A stretch of 40,649 nt of DNA, taken from the NCBI GenBank assembly GCA_947381415.1, contig CANCVB010000025.1, positions 1-40,649 of the forward strand, in the 5' to 3' direction. Source of the DNA: Burkholderiales bacterium (lineage in GTDB: Bacteria > Pseudomonadota > Gammaproteobacteria > Burkholderiales > Burkholderiaceae_C). The position numbers and the translations under genes are program-made. The notes under the pieces are model-generated. The model was not told the origin of the DNA and did not search any database. It saw nothing but the letters and a program-made list of their open reading frames with translations. Shown here one piece after another: positions 15,837 to 24,594 of the stretch (positions are counted from its first letter, which is position 1; the number at the start of each line of letters is the position of its first letter).

Positions 15837-17060
15837 TTAGGTGGCGTGTCTATTGTAATTTAAGCTGTCTTTGATGGCTGCCACAAGCCCTTCTATGTCT
15901 GCTTGGGGATTGGCTGCGACATTGCGGAACCATTGCACGCCCGACACAGTGGTGGCGGAGGTAGAGCCAACAGGTAAGCTGCTTTGTATATGGTGAAACA
16001 AACTCGCATCTTTAGGTCCCCAAACCACAATGCCTGTCTGGGGTTGCGCATAAAGTTGCAGACGCTCGTCGCTCGCCACAAATTCACTCAGATGTTGTGC
16101 CAGCTTCATAGCATGCTCAATGCGCTGGGCAAGGCCTTCTTGCCCCCATGCAAGCAGCGTTGCCAGTAGCGCAGTGGCCGCCGCACCATGTGAACCCAAA
16201 ACCCCGATATTGGGGGTGGCAAGGTATGCGCCGCCAAAGCTGATCGCCGCATGGGCTTTTTCGGTGTTTTTAAACAATACCAGCGCAGATTCTTTGGGTT
16301 GGAACAACCACTTATGGGCCGACACGGCAACAGAATCGGCCAAATCGATACCCGCAAGCACAGGTGCATGCTTGGTTAACCGCAATGGACCTGCCCAGGC
16401 CGCATCGACATGGGTCCATGCGGCTTTACCCGCCAAATCAAGTGCATCAACAGCACCTGTGCTGGTTGTGCCAGCGGTGAGTACCAAGGCGGATTGGCTT
16501 AAGTTGACCGGTAACTGCGCCGCATCTATCGAGCCTTGGGCATTGATGGGAATGCTTTTATAAGTCAGACCCAAAATATGGGCTGCTTTGGCAATGGAGA
16601 GGTGTGCGCCCTCAGAGGCAATGACTTCAGAAATGCCAGCGCATTCGCGGGCAGACCATAAAGCGGTCAAGTTAGCCACGGTCGAACCTGGCGTCATATG
16701 CCCACCATCCATGCCGAAAAAGGGAGTGAGCCAATCGACGACCCGTTTTTCTATGTCACCCGCAACGGGTGAGGTGGCAGGGTGAAGCAGATTCTGATTC
16801 AGTGAGGCGTTCCAAAGCGTCAAGGCCCACGTTATCCATGGCGTAGGTGGATCCATGTGGGCAAAAGAGGTGGCTTTGCCCAAACCGGCAGCACCCCCAA
16901 GAATGCTTGGCGCCAGCGAGTTCAATGCCGCCAAAGACCCCATGCCCAGTTGTGGCAAATGGGTTGGAAGATCGAGACTTTCGAGGGTACTGAATTCGCG
17001 GCCCATCCAATCGATGGCTTGTTGTAACCCGTGCGGGTCCAGGGCGAATTCTTTGTCCAT
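15837..17060 (-). CDS. PLP-dependent group II decarboxylase family protein
   Basis: 407 residues. The fold-type I pattern of aromatic/acidic amino acid decarboxylases is visible: HMDPPTPW near residue 68, MTPGSTVANLTALWSARE at 122-139, EGAHLSIAKAAHILGL with the PLP-stacking His153, WTHVDAAWAG with Asp219, and VSAHKWLFQPKES with the PLP Lys250. It is shorter than eukaryotic decarboxylases (about 480). The amino-acid substrate cannot be told from sequence; tyrosine, aspartate, glutamate or cysteine-derived sulfinates are all handled by relatives. Its start lies 6 bases after the stop of the ferredoxin reductase gene, so it belongs to the fdxA-fpr transcript next to the cys genes. Confidence 0.85.
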   Translation of the reverse strand: MDKEFALDPHGLQQAIDWMGREFSTLESLDLPTHLPQLGMGSLAALNSLAPSILGGAAGLGKATSFAHMDPPTPWITWALTLWNASLNQNLLHPATSPVAGDIEKRVVDWLTPFFGMDGGHMTPGSTVANLTALWSARECAGISEVIASEGAHLSIAKAAHILGLTYKSIPINAQGSIDAAQLPVNLSQSALVLTAGTTSTGAVDALDLAGKAAWTHVDAAWAGPLRLTKHAPVLAGIDLADSVAVSAHKWLFQPKESALVLFKNTEKAHAAISFGGAYLATPNIGVLGSHGAAATALLATLLAWGQEGLAQRIEHAMKLAQHLSEFVASDERLQLYAQPQTGIVVWGPKDASLFHHIQSSLPVGSTSATTVSGVQWFRNVAANPQADIEGLVAAIKDSLNYNRHAT

Positions 17061-17066
17061 GCCTGA

Positions 17067-18101
17067 TCAGTGACTGACACCAAGTAGCTTGTGCAGGCGA
17101 GGCGATGCTGTGGTGTACTCCAGGGCGATTTTTTGACCTGGGTAAACCCGTTCAGCGACCCCATAAGCTGCCAAGGTTGCCTCATGAAATCCACTGACGA
17201 TCAGTTTGCGTTTGCCGGGGTAGGTGTTGACGTCACCAATGGCAAAAATACTTTCCTCACTGGTGGCAAAGTTCTCTGTGCTCACCATGATTTGTTTTTT
17301 CTGCATGGCTAGGCCCCAGTTGGCAACCGGGCCAAGTTGCGGTGTCAAGCCTTGCAGAATCCACAGTTCATCAAATACAAGATCTTGAGCGTGCTCGCTG
17401 GCATCAAGCAGTGACATATGTGATGAAGACACCTGCTGAACATGGCCCACTTTGAAGTGAATGTGACCCGCTTGCACCGCATGGTTAAAGGCTTGCAGCA
17501 TATCTTCAGACGCATCGAGTTTGTCTCTGCGGTGAACCAGGGTCAGGCTCGCAGGTTGTTGTGCCAGTGCTGTCAATGCGGCTTGCAAGGCTTCTTCGCC
17601 ACCGCCGTGAATGACGATGTGCTTGTGGCGCACCTTGTCTGTAGGCTGGTAAAAAACCTGTGTGCCTTCGAACGGAGACAGGTCTAAATGGCTTAATTTG
17701 CGAGGCATGAAAGCACCTACACCTGCTGCGATCACCAGTGTCTTGCAAAGGAAAATATGGTTACCAGAGGTGACAGCCAGCCAGCGCCCATCGGCTTGTC
17801 GCTCGATCGACGTAATTTGCTGCCCAAGGTGAAGCTGCGCGTTGAAAGGCGAGGCTTGCGCTAACAAAGCAGTCACCAATTCACGCCCTGTGCTTTTAAC
17901 CGTGCCAGGGATGTCGTAAATCGGTTTATCGGCATACAAAGCCATGCACTGACCGCCTGCAAAGGGCAGAACATCCACCACGTGGCAAGAGATTTCCAGC
18001 AGCCCCAGTTCAAAAATCAGAAACAGCGCGGCAGGGCCCGCGCCAATAACCAAGCAGTCGGTTTCAACAGGGGTGTTTTTCAAGGCAATGGGCATAGACA
18101 C
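17067..18101 (-). CDS. Ferredoxin/flavodoxin-NADP(+) reductase, type 2 (TrxR-like)
   Basis: 344 residues with GTG 18101 as start (AAGG about 10 bases upstream); ATG 18095 is an alternative that loses two residues. The FAD motif CLVIGAGPAALFLIFELGLLE is at the N-terminus, GGQCMALYADKPIYDIPG follows, a second dinucleotide motif VIHGGGEEALQAALTALAQ lies mid-protein, and FAIGDVNTYPGKRKLIVSGFHEA closes the FAD site. No CxxC pair is present, so it is not a thioredoxin reductase. This is the YumC-like ferredoxin-NADP reductase type. It lies 23 bases after fdxA, so the two likely form an electron-transfer pair that could feed CysI. Confidence 0.9.
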   Translation of the reverse strand: MSMPIALKNTPVETDCLVIGAGPAALFLIFELGLLEISCHVVDVLPFAGGQCMALYADKPIYDIPGTVKSTGRELVTALLAQASPFNAQLHLGQQITSIERQADGRWLAVTSGNHIFLCKTLVIAAGVGAFMPRKLSHLDLSPFEGTQVFYQPTDKVRHKHIVIHGGGEEALQAALTALAQQPASLTLVHRRDKLDASEDMLQAFNHAVQAGHIHFKVGHVQQVSSSHMSLLDASEHAQDLVFDELWILQGLTPQLGPVANWGLAMQKKQIMVSTENFATSEESIFAIGDVNTYPGKRKLIVSGFHEATLAAYGVAERVYPGQKIALEYTTASPRLHKLLGVSH

Positions 18102-18124
18102 AGTGCCAACACCTTCTGGTCTGA

Positions 18125-18451
18125 TTAGCGCTGTAGTTCAGACAACTTCTGGGTTTTGTCTTTCCAGTCATCGGCATCGGCCAAAGGGGCTTTGCGTTTG
18201 GTAATGCTGGGCCAGCCACTGCGGGCCAGTTCGACGTTGAGCTTGACCATGTGCATCTGATCAGCTGGAACGTCTTCCTCTGCGTAAATCGCATTCACTG
18301 GGCATTCTGGGATGCACACAGCGCAATCGATGCACTCATCGGGATCAATGGTTAAAAAATTGGGGCCTTCGCGAAAGCAGTCAACAGGACAGACATCAAC
18401 ACAATCTGTGTATTTGCAGCGAATACAGGCTTCGGTAACTACGTGGGTCAT
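18125..18451 (-). CDS. fdxA: 7Fe ferredoxin ([3Fe-4S][4Fe-4S])
   Basis: 108 residues. By comparison with Azotobacter-type FdI, Cys9, Cys17 and Cys50 fit the [3Fe-4S] cluster and Cys21, Cys40, Cys43 and Cys46 the [4Fe-4S] cluster, in the segments [12 protein letters not shown] and [16 protein letters not shown]. The C-terminal extension to about 108 residues is normal for FdxA. It lies between cysN (59 bases upstream) and the ferredoxin-NADP reductase gene. This order suggests supply of electrons to ferredoxin-dependent sulfite reduction. Confidence 0.95.
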   Translation of the reverse strand: MTHVVTEACIRCKYTDCVDVCPVDCFREGPNFLTIDPDECIDCAVCIPECPVNAIYAEEDVPADQMHMVKLNVELARSGWPSITKRKAPLADADDWKDKTQKLSELQR

Positions 18452-18510
18452 GGTGAAGAGTCAAGATGATCAAAACGGAAGATGAAACACATTTTAGGGT
18501 AAAGCTGGCT

Positions 18511-19782
18511 TCAACCCTGAACCAACACGGCTGCAGAGGTTTTGTGACTTGCGGTGTCTACCAATACCATCGAACCCAATTCACGGGAGCACTTGTAAGG
18601 CAAGGTGATCAGTGGTTGTTGAAAGCTCAGTTGCACATGGCCAATCGCATTGGCAGGCAACTCTGTGGCGGGCAAACTTTCCAGACTGTTGATGTCCAAG
18701 CGGTCGGTGATGCGGGTTACCTTGGCTTTGACCCAGTGGTGACCATGCAGTGCCCAGTACATTCTGCCGGCCACCAAAGGTTCGTCGTCTAACCAAGCGA
18801 CGGTGACATCGAGTTGATTGCTGGCTTGCAAGCTGCTTTGACCGGCTAACAGCCAGTCACCGCGCGACAAATCCACTTCACGATCAAGAACAATACCTGC
18901 ACTGTGTCCCGCCGATACCGAAGTGGGCAAACGAACCGCAGTCAAGACCTCTTTGACGATGGCTTGTTGGCCACTTGGAAAAACGCGCACAGCGTCACCC
19001 ACCTGCGCCGTGCCAGTGGTGACGCGTCCCCAATAAACCCTGCGACCTTGGGTGGTGGTTGCACTGTCATGGAATTTTTCAACCCATTGCACCGCAAACG
19101 TGAGTTCGGCTTCTTCATCGCTAGGGGTGACGGGGATGTTTTCCAGCAAGCTGAGCAGGCTGGGTCCGCTATAGCCACACCAATCGGGCAGGGTGCTAAC
19201 CACGTTCCAACCTTTGAGGGCAGACATGGGAACCTTGGCGTGGATGTCGATGCTTGCATCATCAGCAAAACGCTGCAAGGCTTGCGCAATATGCAAGAAC
19301 GCCAGTTCTGGTTTAGCGACGGCGTCCAGCTTGTTGATGGCAAAAATGATGGACGGCACCCGCAACAACTTCAACAACAAACTGTGTCTGCGGGTTTGGG
19401 GTAACAAAATCAGGTCAGCCGATTGCCAATCGACCTTGGTGGCGTCTACCAACACCACGGCTGCATCGGCACTCGAGGCTGCGGTCACCATGTTGCGGGT
19501 GTATTGTTCGTGGCCGGGTGCATCACCGATGATGAATTTGCGTTGCTCGGTACTGAAATAGCGGTAGGCAACATCAATCGTGATGCCTTGTTCTCGCTCG
19601 GCAGACAAGCCGTCGGTCAGCAAAGCCAAATCGGTTTCACCTTGGCGTTGTACGCCGGCCAAGTGGTCTTGTAAGACGGCCTTGGTGTCAACCAGCAAGC
19701 GACCAATCAATGTCGATTTACCATCATCGACAGAGCCACAGGTGATGAATTTCAAGGCAGGGCGTGTAGCAGAGCTCAACAT
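18511..19782 (-). CDS. cysN: Sulfate adenylyltransferase subunit 1 (GTPase)
   Basis: 423 residues. GTP-binding motifs are GSVDDGKS (16-23), DAPGH (87-91) and NKLD (150-153), followed by EF-Tu-like beta-barrel domains. With CysD it forms ATP sulfurylase, where GTP hydrolysis drives formation of adenosine 5'-phosphosulfate. The length shows no fused CysC APS-kinase domain, consistent with the APS-reductase type CysH next door. Its ATG shares one base with the cysD stop (TGATG overlap). Confidence 0.96.
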   Translation of the reverse strand: MLSSATRPALKFITCGSVDDGKSTLIGRLLVDTKAVLQDHLAGVQRQGETDLALLTDGLSAEREQGITIDVAYRYFSTEQRKFIIGDAPGHEQYTRNMVTAASSADAAVVLVDATKVDWQSADLILLPQTRRHSLLLKLLRVPSIIFAINKLDAVAKPELAFLHIAQALQRFADDASIDIHAKVPMSALKGWNVVSTLPDWCGYSGPSLLSLLENIPVTPSDEEAELTFAVQWVEKFHDSATTTQGRRVYWGRVTTGTAQVGDAVRVFPSGQQAIVKEVLTAVRLPTSVSAGHSAGIVLDREVDLSRGDWLLAGQSSLQASNQLDVTVAWLDDEPLVAGRMYWALHGHHWVKAKVTRITDRLDINSLESLPATELPANAIGHVQLSFQQPLITLPYKCSRELGSMVLVDTASHKTSAAVLVQG

Positions 19783-20711
19783 CAGAAGTATCCTTCCTTT
19801 TTGCGTTTTTCCATTGAAGCATCCGATGTTTGGTCATCCATGCGTGTGGCCCCTCGCTCACTGATGTCCGCGGCCAAGGTTTCAATCACGATGTCTTGCG
19901 GTGTGGCCGCTGTGCTTTCTACAGGACAAGTGCAGGTAATGTCACCCACCGTACGAAAACGCACCTGACGCTGCACCACCTCTTCACCTGCACGCGGTGG
20001 TGTGAGGTCCGTGACCGGCACCAACAAGCCTTTACGGTCGACCACATCACGCACATGCGAATAGTAAATCGAGGGCAGCGCAATCGACTCGCGTGCGATG
20101 TATTGCCATACATCCAGTTCAGTCCAGTTGCTGATAGGGAAAACACGGAAATGCTCGCCAGGTTGGAGCTTGGTGTTAAACAAACTCCACAACTCTGGGC
20201 GTTGCGACTTGGGCTGCCATTGGCCAAAACTGTCGCGGTGGCTGAAGATGCGTTCCTTGGCGCGGGCCTTTTCTTCGTCGCGTCGTGCGCCGCCCATCAA
20301 GGCATCAAAGCGAAATTCCTCAATGGCTTCTAGCAAAGTAACGGACTGGTGCGCATTGCGCGGTTCATCAGGACGGGACAAGCGAACCGTGCCTCGTTTC
20401 ATCGAATCTTCCACACTGCGCACAATGAGTTCTGCGCCAAGTTCTTTGGCTCGGGCGTCACGGAAGTCGGTCACTTCGCTGTAGTTGTGACCGGTATCGA
20501 TCATCAGCAAAGGGTAGGGGATACGGCCTACACCAAACGCCTTTTCGGCGCACTTGAGCATCACCAAGGAGTCTTTGCCGCCCGAAAAAAGCAGGGCTGG
20601 ACGTTCAAACGCCGCGGCCACTTCGCGAAGAATGAAGATGGTTTCCTCTTCCAATGCATCTAAGTGGGCATTGCTGAGTTGGTGTAATTCGTTTTGATTT
20701 TTCGCATTCAT
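19782..20711 (-). CDS. cysD: Sulfate adenylyltransferase subunit 2
   Basis: 309 residues from ATG 20711. A longer frame runs back into cysH but is not family sequence. The PP-loop ATP pyrophosphatase motif is LLFSGGKDSLVMLKC near residues 39-53, followed by MIDTGHNYSEVTDFRD. It carries the catalytic site that adenylates sulfate. The protein ends MEKRKKEGYF, the usual CysD tail. It lies 2 bases after the cysH stop and is coupled to cysN. Confidence 0.96.
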   Translation of the reverse strand: MNAKNQNELHQLSNAHLDALEEETIFILREVAAAFERPALLFSGGKDSLVMLKCAEKAFGVGRIPYPLLMIDTGHNYSEVTDFRDARAKELGAELIVRSVEDSMKRGTVRLSRPDEPRNAHQSVTLLEAIEEFRFDALMGGARRDEEKARAKERIFSHRDSFGQWQPKSQRPELWSLFNTKLQPGEHFRVFPISNWTELDVWQYIARESIALPSIYYSHVRDVVDRKGLLVPVTDLTPPRAGEEVVQRQVRFRTVGDITCTCPVESTAATPQDIVIETLAADISERGATRMDDQTSDASMEKRKKEGYF

Positions 20712-20713
20712 GT

Positions 20714-21445
20714 TCAGGCTTTCACGTGCAAACCGCACTCTTTCGCATTTTCGTCTTCCCACCACCAGCGCCCCGCGCGAAAGTCCTCGCCCAAGCTGAT
20801 GGCACGGGTGCAAGGGGCGCAGCCGATGCTGGGGAAAAACTGGTCGTGCAGTGGGTTGTAGTCCACTTGGTGCTCGGCGATGTAGTGCCAGACATCGCCC
20901 CAGGTCCAATCCACCAGCGGGTTGAGTTTGAGGATGGGCACGCCTTGGGTGACATCCGCCTCTTGGGAAGACACCTCTGCACGTGCTTGTGATTGTTCGC
21001 GGCGCAAACCTGTGATCCAGGCTTTTTGACCTTGCAAAGCACGGCCCAGCGGTTCGAGTTTGCGCACACCACAGCAGGCTTTGCGGTTCTCGATGCTCTC
21101 AAAAATGGCTGGTTGCCCAGGGTGTTTCACAAAGGCCATCACCGCTTCGTGCTGAGGCTTGTACACCTGCACGGGCGCACGGGAGTGAGCCTGCAAGCGC
21201 TCCAGCAAGGCCAGGGTGTCGCTGTGCAACGCACCTGTTTCCAGCACAAACACGGGAATGTCGAGTTGCAAGCTGTTGATGAGGTGGGTGATGACCACGT
21301 CCTCCGCACCCAGGCTAGAGGCTTGCTTCAAAGGCTGTAAATCAGAAGCCGCGGCAAGCAGTTGCGCCCGTGTGGCCGCCAGCTTGTCGGCGAAGCCCGC
21401 ACTGGGTTTGGCGTGCAGCGTCGTGGCTTTGGTGTGAAGTTTCAT
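20714..21445 (-). CDS. cysH: Assimilatory APS reductase (phosphoadenylylsulfate reductase family)
   Basis: 243 residues. It has the catalytic ECGLH tail (Cys237) and both cysteine pairs of the iron-sulfur type: CC at 124-125 in RKACCGVRK, and Cys209/Cys212 in IGCAPC. These ligate a [4Fe-4S] cluster and mark enzymes that reduce APS directly, unlike the PAPS-specific E. coli enzyme. It converts APS to sulfite with thioredoxin as reductant. ATGA overlap with the DUF934 gene upstream and 2 bases to cysD downstream. Confidence 0.95.
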   Translation of the reverse strand: MKLHTKATTLHAKPSAGFADKLAATRAQLLAAASDLQPLKQASSLGAEDVVITHLINSLQLDIPVFVLETGALHSDTLALLERLQAHSRAPVQVYKPQHEAVMAFVKHPGQPAIFESIENRKACCGVRKLEPLGRALQGQKAWITGLRREQSQARAEVSSQEADVTQGVPILKLNPLVDWTWGDVWHYIAEHQVDYNPLHDQFFPSIGCAPCTRAISLGEDFRAGRWWWEDENAKECGLHVKA

Positions 21446-21804
21446 CGTGCAAACAAAGGTTGGGGTTGGGTCACATCGCCTTGGTAAAAACCGCTGAAAT
21501 GCGCCAGCAATTCTCGCCCCTTGGTCAGGTCTTGGTCGGCGCGCAGCACGGCGCTGGAAAAACCGCAGCGCTGCATTTGGCTGAGTTGATCGACCAACAC
21601 ATCGCCTGTGGCTCGAATATCACCGGTAAAGCCGCAGCGTTTGCGAAGCATGAGGGCTTGGCTGAAGGCCCGCCCATCGGTGAAATGTGGGAAATGCAGC
21701 TCGATGGTGTGCACGCCCTCCAGTGCTTGCGTCAATGGGTCGGCGTCATTGGCCAGTTGCACATCTGCGGGGCTCAATATATCTGTGTGAGTGAGTAATT
21801 TCAT
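21442..21804 (-). CDS. DUF934 family protein of the cysI-cysH operon
   Basis: 120 residues, with signatures IELHFPHFTDGRAFSQALMLRKRCGFTGDIRATGDVLVDQL and RCGFSSAVL, which fit the DUF934 family. Members are almost always encoded between sulfite reductase and CysH in proteobacteria, and a role in sulfite or APS reduction has been proposed. No catalytic residue set or cofactor motif is evident. AAGGA precedes its ATG, and its end overlaps cysH as ATGA. Confidence 0.9.
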   Translation of the reverse strand: MKLLTHTDILSPADVQLANDADPLTQALEGVHTIELHFPHFTDGRAFSQALMLRKRCGFTGDIRATGDVLVDQLSQMQRCGFSSAVLRADQDLTKGRELLAHFSGFYQGDVTQPQPLFAR

Positions 21805-21815
21805 GGGCTTGTCCT

Positions 21816-23618
21816 TCAGGCGGCAGGGCTCAGGGCTTCATCGTCAGACGGGAAACGCGCGGCATTGGCCGCCACCTTGAAGGCGTCAAAGCCAATGCGC
21901 TGCACCGCGTCAATGAAGGTTTCACCATGCAGGCGCTGCTCTGTGTAGACCTGTAAAACCGCTTCGATGACGTCAACCACTTCAGCGGAGGAAAACGACG
22001 GGCCAACCACTTTGCCGGGCTTGGGACTGCCACTCAATGCAGAGCCATCAGACCCGCCCAAGGTGATTTGGTACCACTCTTTGCCGTCCTTATCGACGCC
22101 CAAAATGCCGATGTGACCGCTGTGATGGTGACCGCAGGAGTTGATGCAACCGCTGATGTGCAAATCGATTTCACCCAAATCAAACAACTCGTCCAGGTCT
22201 TGGTAGCGTTCAGAAATGGCTGCGGCCAAGGGCAATGAACGTGCATTGGCCAAATCGCAATAGTCGCCGCCTGGGCAGGCAATCATGTCGGTCAGCATGC
22301 GGATATTGGGTTTGGCCAAACCCAGGTCTTTGGCCTGCTTGTACAGCGCCACGAGTTGGTCCGCGGCTACCCAAGGCAAGACCAGGTTTTGGTCATGGCT
22401 GACACGGGCTTCACCAGCAGAGAACTGGTCCGCGAGCACAGCGGAGGCATCAAGTTGGTCGGCGGTGGCGTCGCCTGGTGCCTGACCCAAACGCTTGAAG
22501 GACAAAGTCACCACGCGCAAATGCGGGTTGCGGTGCGGGGCCACGTTTTGCTGCAACCAACGGCCGAAATTCTTGTCTTCGGCTGCAAATTCGTTCAGTT
22601 GGCGGTTCACCTCTTCAGCGGACACATGGGTGTTGGCTGCCACGGCGGGCGGCACAAAGCTCGCAGTCACCCGATCGAGTTCGGCTTGGGTGATGGTGTG
22701 GGGGGCTCCGTCTTGGCTGAGGATGCGTTGGTACTCGGCTTCCACGGCGTCCACATACACCTGGCCTTCAGCCTTCACCAAAATTTTGATGCGTGCTTTG
22801 TACTTGTTGTCGCGTCGGCCAAAGCGGTTGTAGACCCGCACCACCGCTTCCAGGTAATTGAGGATCTGTGGCCATGGCAGAAATTCACGGATCACGCTGC
22901 CTGTGATGGGCGTGCGGCCCATGCCACCACCGACCAAGACACGAAAACCCACTTCGCCAGCCGCATTGCGTTGCATTTGCAAACCGACATCGTGCCAAGC
23001 CGTGGCGGCGCGGTCTTCTTCGGCGCCACTGATGGCGATTTTGAATTTGCGAGGCAGGAATGCAAACTCGGGATGCAAGGTGCTCCACTGACGCATGATT
23101 TCAGCAAAAGCACGGGGGTCGACGATTTCATCTACTGCCACACCTGCGCGCTCATCCGAGGTGATGTTGCGAATGCAGTTGCCACTGGTTTGAATGCCAT
23201 GCATGTTCACGCTGGCCAAGAGGTCCATCACATCGGCGCTTTTCTCCAGCGGAATCCAGTTGTATTGCAGGTTTTGCCGGGTGGTGAAGTGGGCGTAGCC
23301 ATGGCTCAAGGCGGGCGCGGGAATGCCGCCAATGGCGTCTTGCTTGTTTTGTGCCGCCTGGAACAAGGCTTCGTCGGGTCGGTCAAATTCACGGGCAATG
23401 CGGGCCAACACGCGCAACTGTGCACTGTTGAGTTCGCCATAAGGAACAGCCACACGCAGCATGGGGGCGTAGCGCTGCACGTACCAGCCGTTTTGCAAAC
23501 GCAACGGGCGAAACTCTTCTTCGCTCAACTGACCGTTCAAACGGCGTGCGAGTTGATCACGGTATTGGGCAGCGCGCTCTTGCACAAAGCGGCGGTCAAA
23601 GTCGGTGTATTGGTACAT
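21816..23618 (-). CDS. cysI: Sulfite reductase hemoprotein (nitrite/sulfite reductase family)
   Basis: 600 residues, two ferredoxin-like repeats plus siroheme/[4Fe-4S] halves. Cluster ligands are Cys448 and Cys454 (CPGGDYC) and Cys491 and Cys495 (CINSCGHHHSG), with one Cys bridging to siroheme. An arginine/lysine-rich substrate region is expected around GMGRTPITGS. It reduces sulfite to sulfide with six electrons. No flavoprotein CysJ is encoded here, so ferredoxin is the likely donor. It follows tauE after 7 bases and precedes the DUF934 gene by 11. An assimilatory nitrite reductase is less likely given the cys neighbours. Confidence 0.93.
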   Translation of the reverse strand: MYQYTDFDRRFVQERAAQYRDQLARRLNGQLSEEEFRPLRLQNGWYVQRYAPMLRVAVPYGELNSAQLRVLARIAREFDRPDEALFQAAQNKQDAIGGIPAPALSHGYAHFTTRQNLQYNWIPLEKSADVMDLLASVNMHGIQTSGNCIRNITSDERAGVAVDEIVDPRAFAEIMRQWSTLHPEFAFLPRKFKIAISGAEEDRAATAWHDVGLQMQRNAAGEVGFRVLVGGGMGRTPITGSVIREFLPWPQILNYLEAVVRVYNRFGRRDNKYKARIKILVKAEGQVYVDAVEAEYQRILSQDGAPHTITQAELDRVTASFVPPAVAANTHVSAEEVNRQLNEFAAEDKNFGRWLQQNVAPHRNPHLRVVTLSFKRLGQAPGDATADQLDASAVLADQFSAGEARVSHDQNLVLPWVAADQLVALYKQAKDLGLAKPNIRMLTDMIACPGGDYCDLANARSLPLAAAISERYQDLDELFDLGEIDLHISGCINSCGHHHSGHIGILGVDKDGKEWYQITLGGSDGSALSGSPKPGKVVGPSFSSAEVVDVIEAVLQVYTEQRLHGETFIDAVQRIGFDAFKVAANAARFPSDDEALSPAA

Positions 23619-23625
23619 AACAGGG

Positions 23626-24420
23626 TCAGATCAAAATGAGTTTGCTGCCAGCCCAGGCCAGCAGCACGGACAAGGCAGAGCGGATGAAACGTTCGGGGAC
23701 ACGGCTGACAAAGTGCGAGCCCAACCAAATACCTGGCAAGGAGCCGCAGAGCAACAAGCCCAGCAGTGGCCAATCCACGGTGCCCAATGACGCATGGCCC
23801 AGGCCCGCCACCAAGGTGAGCGGGACGGCATAGGCGATGTCAGCCGCCACGATGCGGTACAGGGGCAAGTGAGGGTAGAGCAGCATCAACACGGTGACGC
23901 CAATCGCGCCTGCACCCACCGATGTGAGCGTGACCAAGACGCCAATGACCGCGCCAAACAACACAGGCAGCAGCCGGTGTTTGGTTTCATCGGCAGGGCG
24001 CTCTAGCAAGCTGTCTTCAGCATCTTCCACTCGACGTGGGCCGCGAATGGCTTTGTACAGCGTGGCAGCTGCCGTCAGCAGCAAGGCAATGCCCAAGGTG
24101 AAAGTGATGGCGTGTTGCACCATGGGGTTGGCGGTACCCAAATCATGTAATACCCACAAGGTCAGCAAAGAAGCGGGCACGCTGCCTGCGCTCAGGCTGA
24201 ACACCACCCGCCAAGGGATGACGCGTTGGCGCGCAAAGTTGAGCAGGCCACCAAACTTGGTACCCGAGGCAAACAGCAAATCGGTGCCCACGGCCAAGGC
24301 AGGTTTGATGCCAAAACCAAAGATCAACAAGGGTGTCATGAGTGAGCCACCGCCCACGCCTGTGAGTCCCACAATCAAGCCCACCACAAAACCTGCCAGT
24401 ACAAACGCTGAATTTTCCAT
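23626..24420 (-). CDS. TauE/SafE family sulfite exporter-like membrane protein
   Basis: 264 residues from ATG 24420; the frame extends to 24486 without family sequence. About eight hydrophobic segments, with the family's glycine-rich start GFVVGLIVGLTGVGGGSLMTPLLIFGFGI and a second half repeat GVLVTLTSVGAGAIGVTVLMLLYPH. The family includes proteins proposed to export sulfite, sulfoacetate or other organosulfonates across the inner membrane. As first gene of the cys operon it may release excess sulfite, or take up a sulfur compound. Direction of transport cannot be judged. Confidence 0.88.
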   Translation of the reverse strand: MENSAFVLAGFVVGLIVGLTGVGGGSLMTPLLIFGFGIKPALAVGTDLLFASGTKFGGLLNFARQRVIPWRVVFSLSAGSVPASLLTLWVLHDLGTANPMVQHAITFTLGIALLLTAAATLYKAIRGPRRVEDAEDSLLERPADETKHRLLPVLFGAVIGVLVTLTSVGAGAIGVTVLMLLYPHLPLYRIVAADIAYAVPLTLVAGLGHASLGTVDWPLLGLLLCGSLPGIWLGSHFVSRVPERFIRSALSVLLAWAGSKLILI

Positions 24421-24454
24421 AAGGGCGCGACTATAGAGGTCGGTACTGGGGTTT

Positions 24455-24496
24455 CCAACTATTTTTAAGTTGGGGCTATATGCCAATTGGCTATAT
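24455..24496. promoter_or_regulatory. Short repeats in the cys/sbp divergent promoter region
   Basis: CCAACT (24455-24460) and AGTTGG (24468-24473) form a 6-base inverted repeat across a T-rich core. Directly after, GGCTATAT occurs twice (24474-24481 and 24489-24496), a direct repeat with a 15-base period. The TATAT cores could be -10 elements for the two divergent transcripts. This is tentative. Confidence 0.4.
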
Positions 24497-24506
24497 CAAC
24501 ATGCGG

Positions 24507-24534
24507 CATAAGCAAACAACTAAACAGTTGTTTG
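24507..24534 (+). promoter_or_regulatory. Shared sulfur-regulon motif, copy A (putative CysB-family site)
   Basis: Begins CATAAGCAA and contains TTG at motif positions 22-24, aligning without gaps with four other copies in the window. Within it CAAACAACT and AGTTGTTTG form a perfect 9-base inverted repeat with a 4-base spacer, as expected for a dimeric LysR-type regulator. It ends 61 bases before the sbp start and 87 bases from the divergent tauE-cysI operon start, so it could serve both. Confidence 0.65.
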
Positions 24535-24594
24535 AAGAATCGGGAGGCATCCACACAATCTTGGGTTGCATTCAAACTAGACGGAATCCTTCCC

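Noticed and set aside
22356..23639. Long plus-strand open frame (427 codons) antisense to cysI
   Set aside because: Its codon phase is the mirror of the strongly supported cysI gene, and the protein has no recognisable motifs. It is a base-composition shadow.
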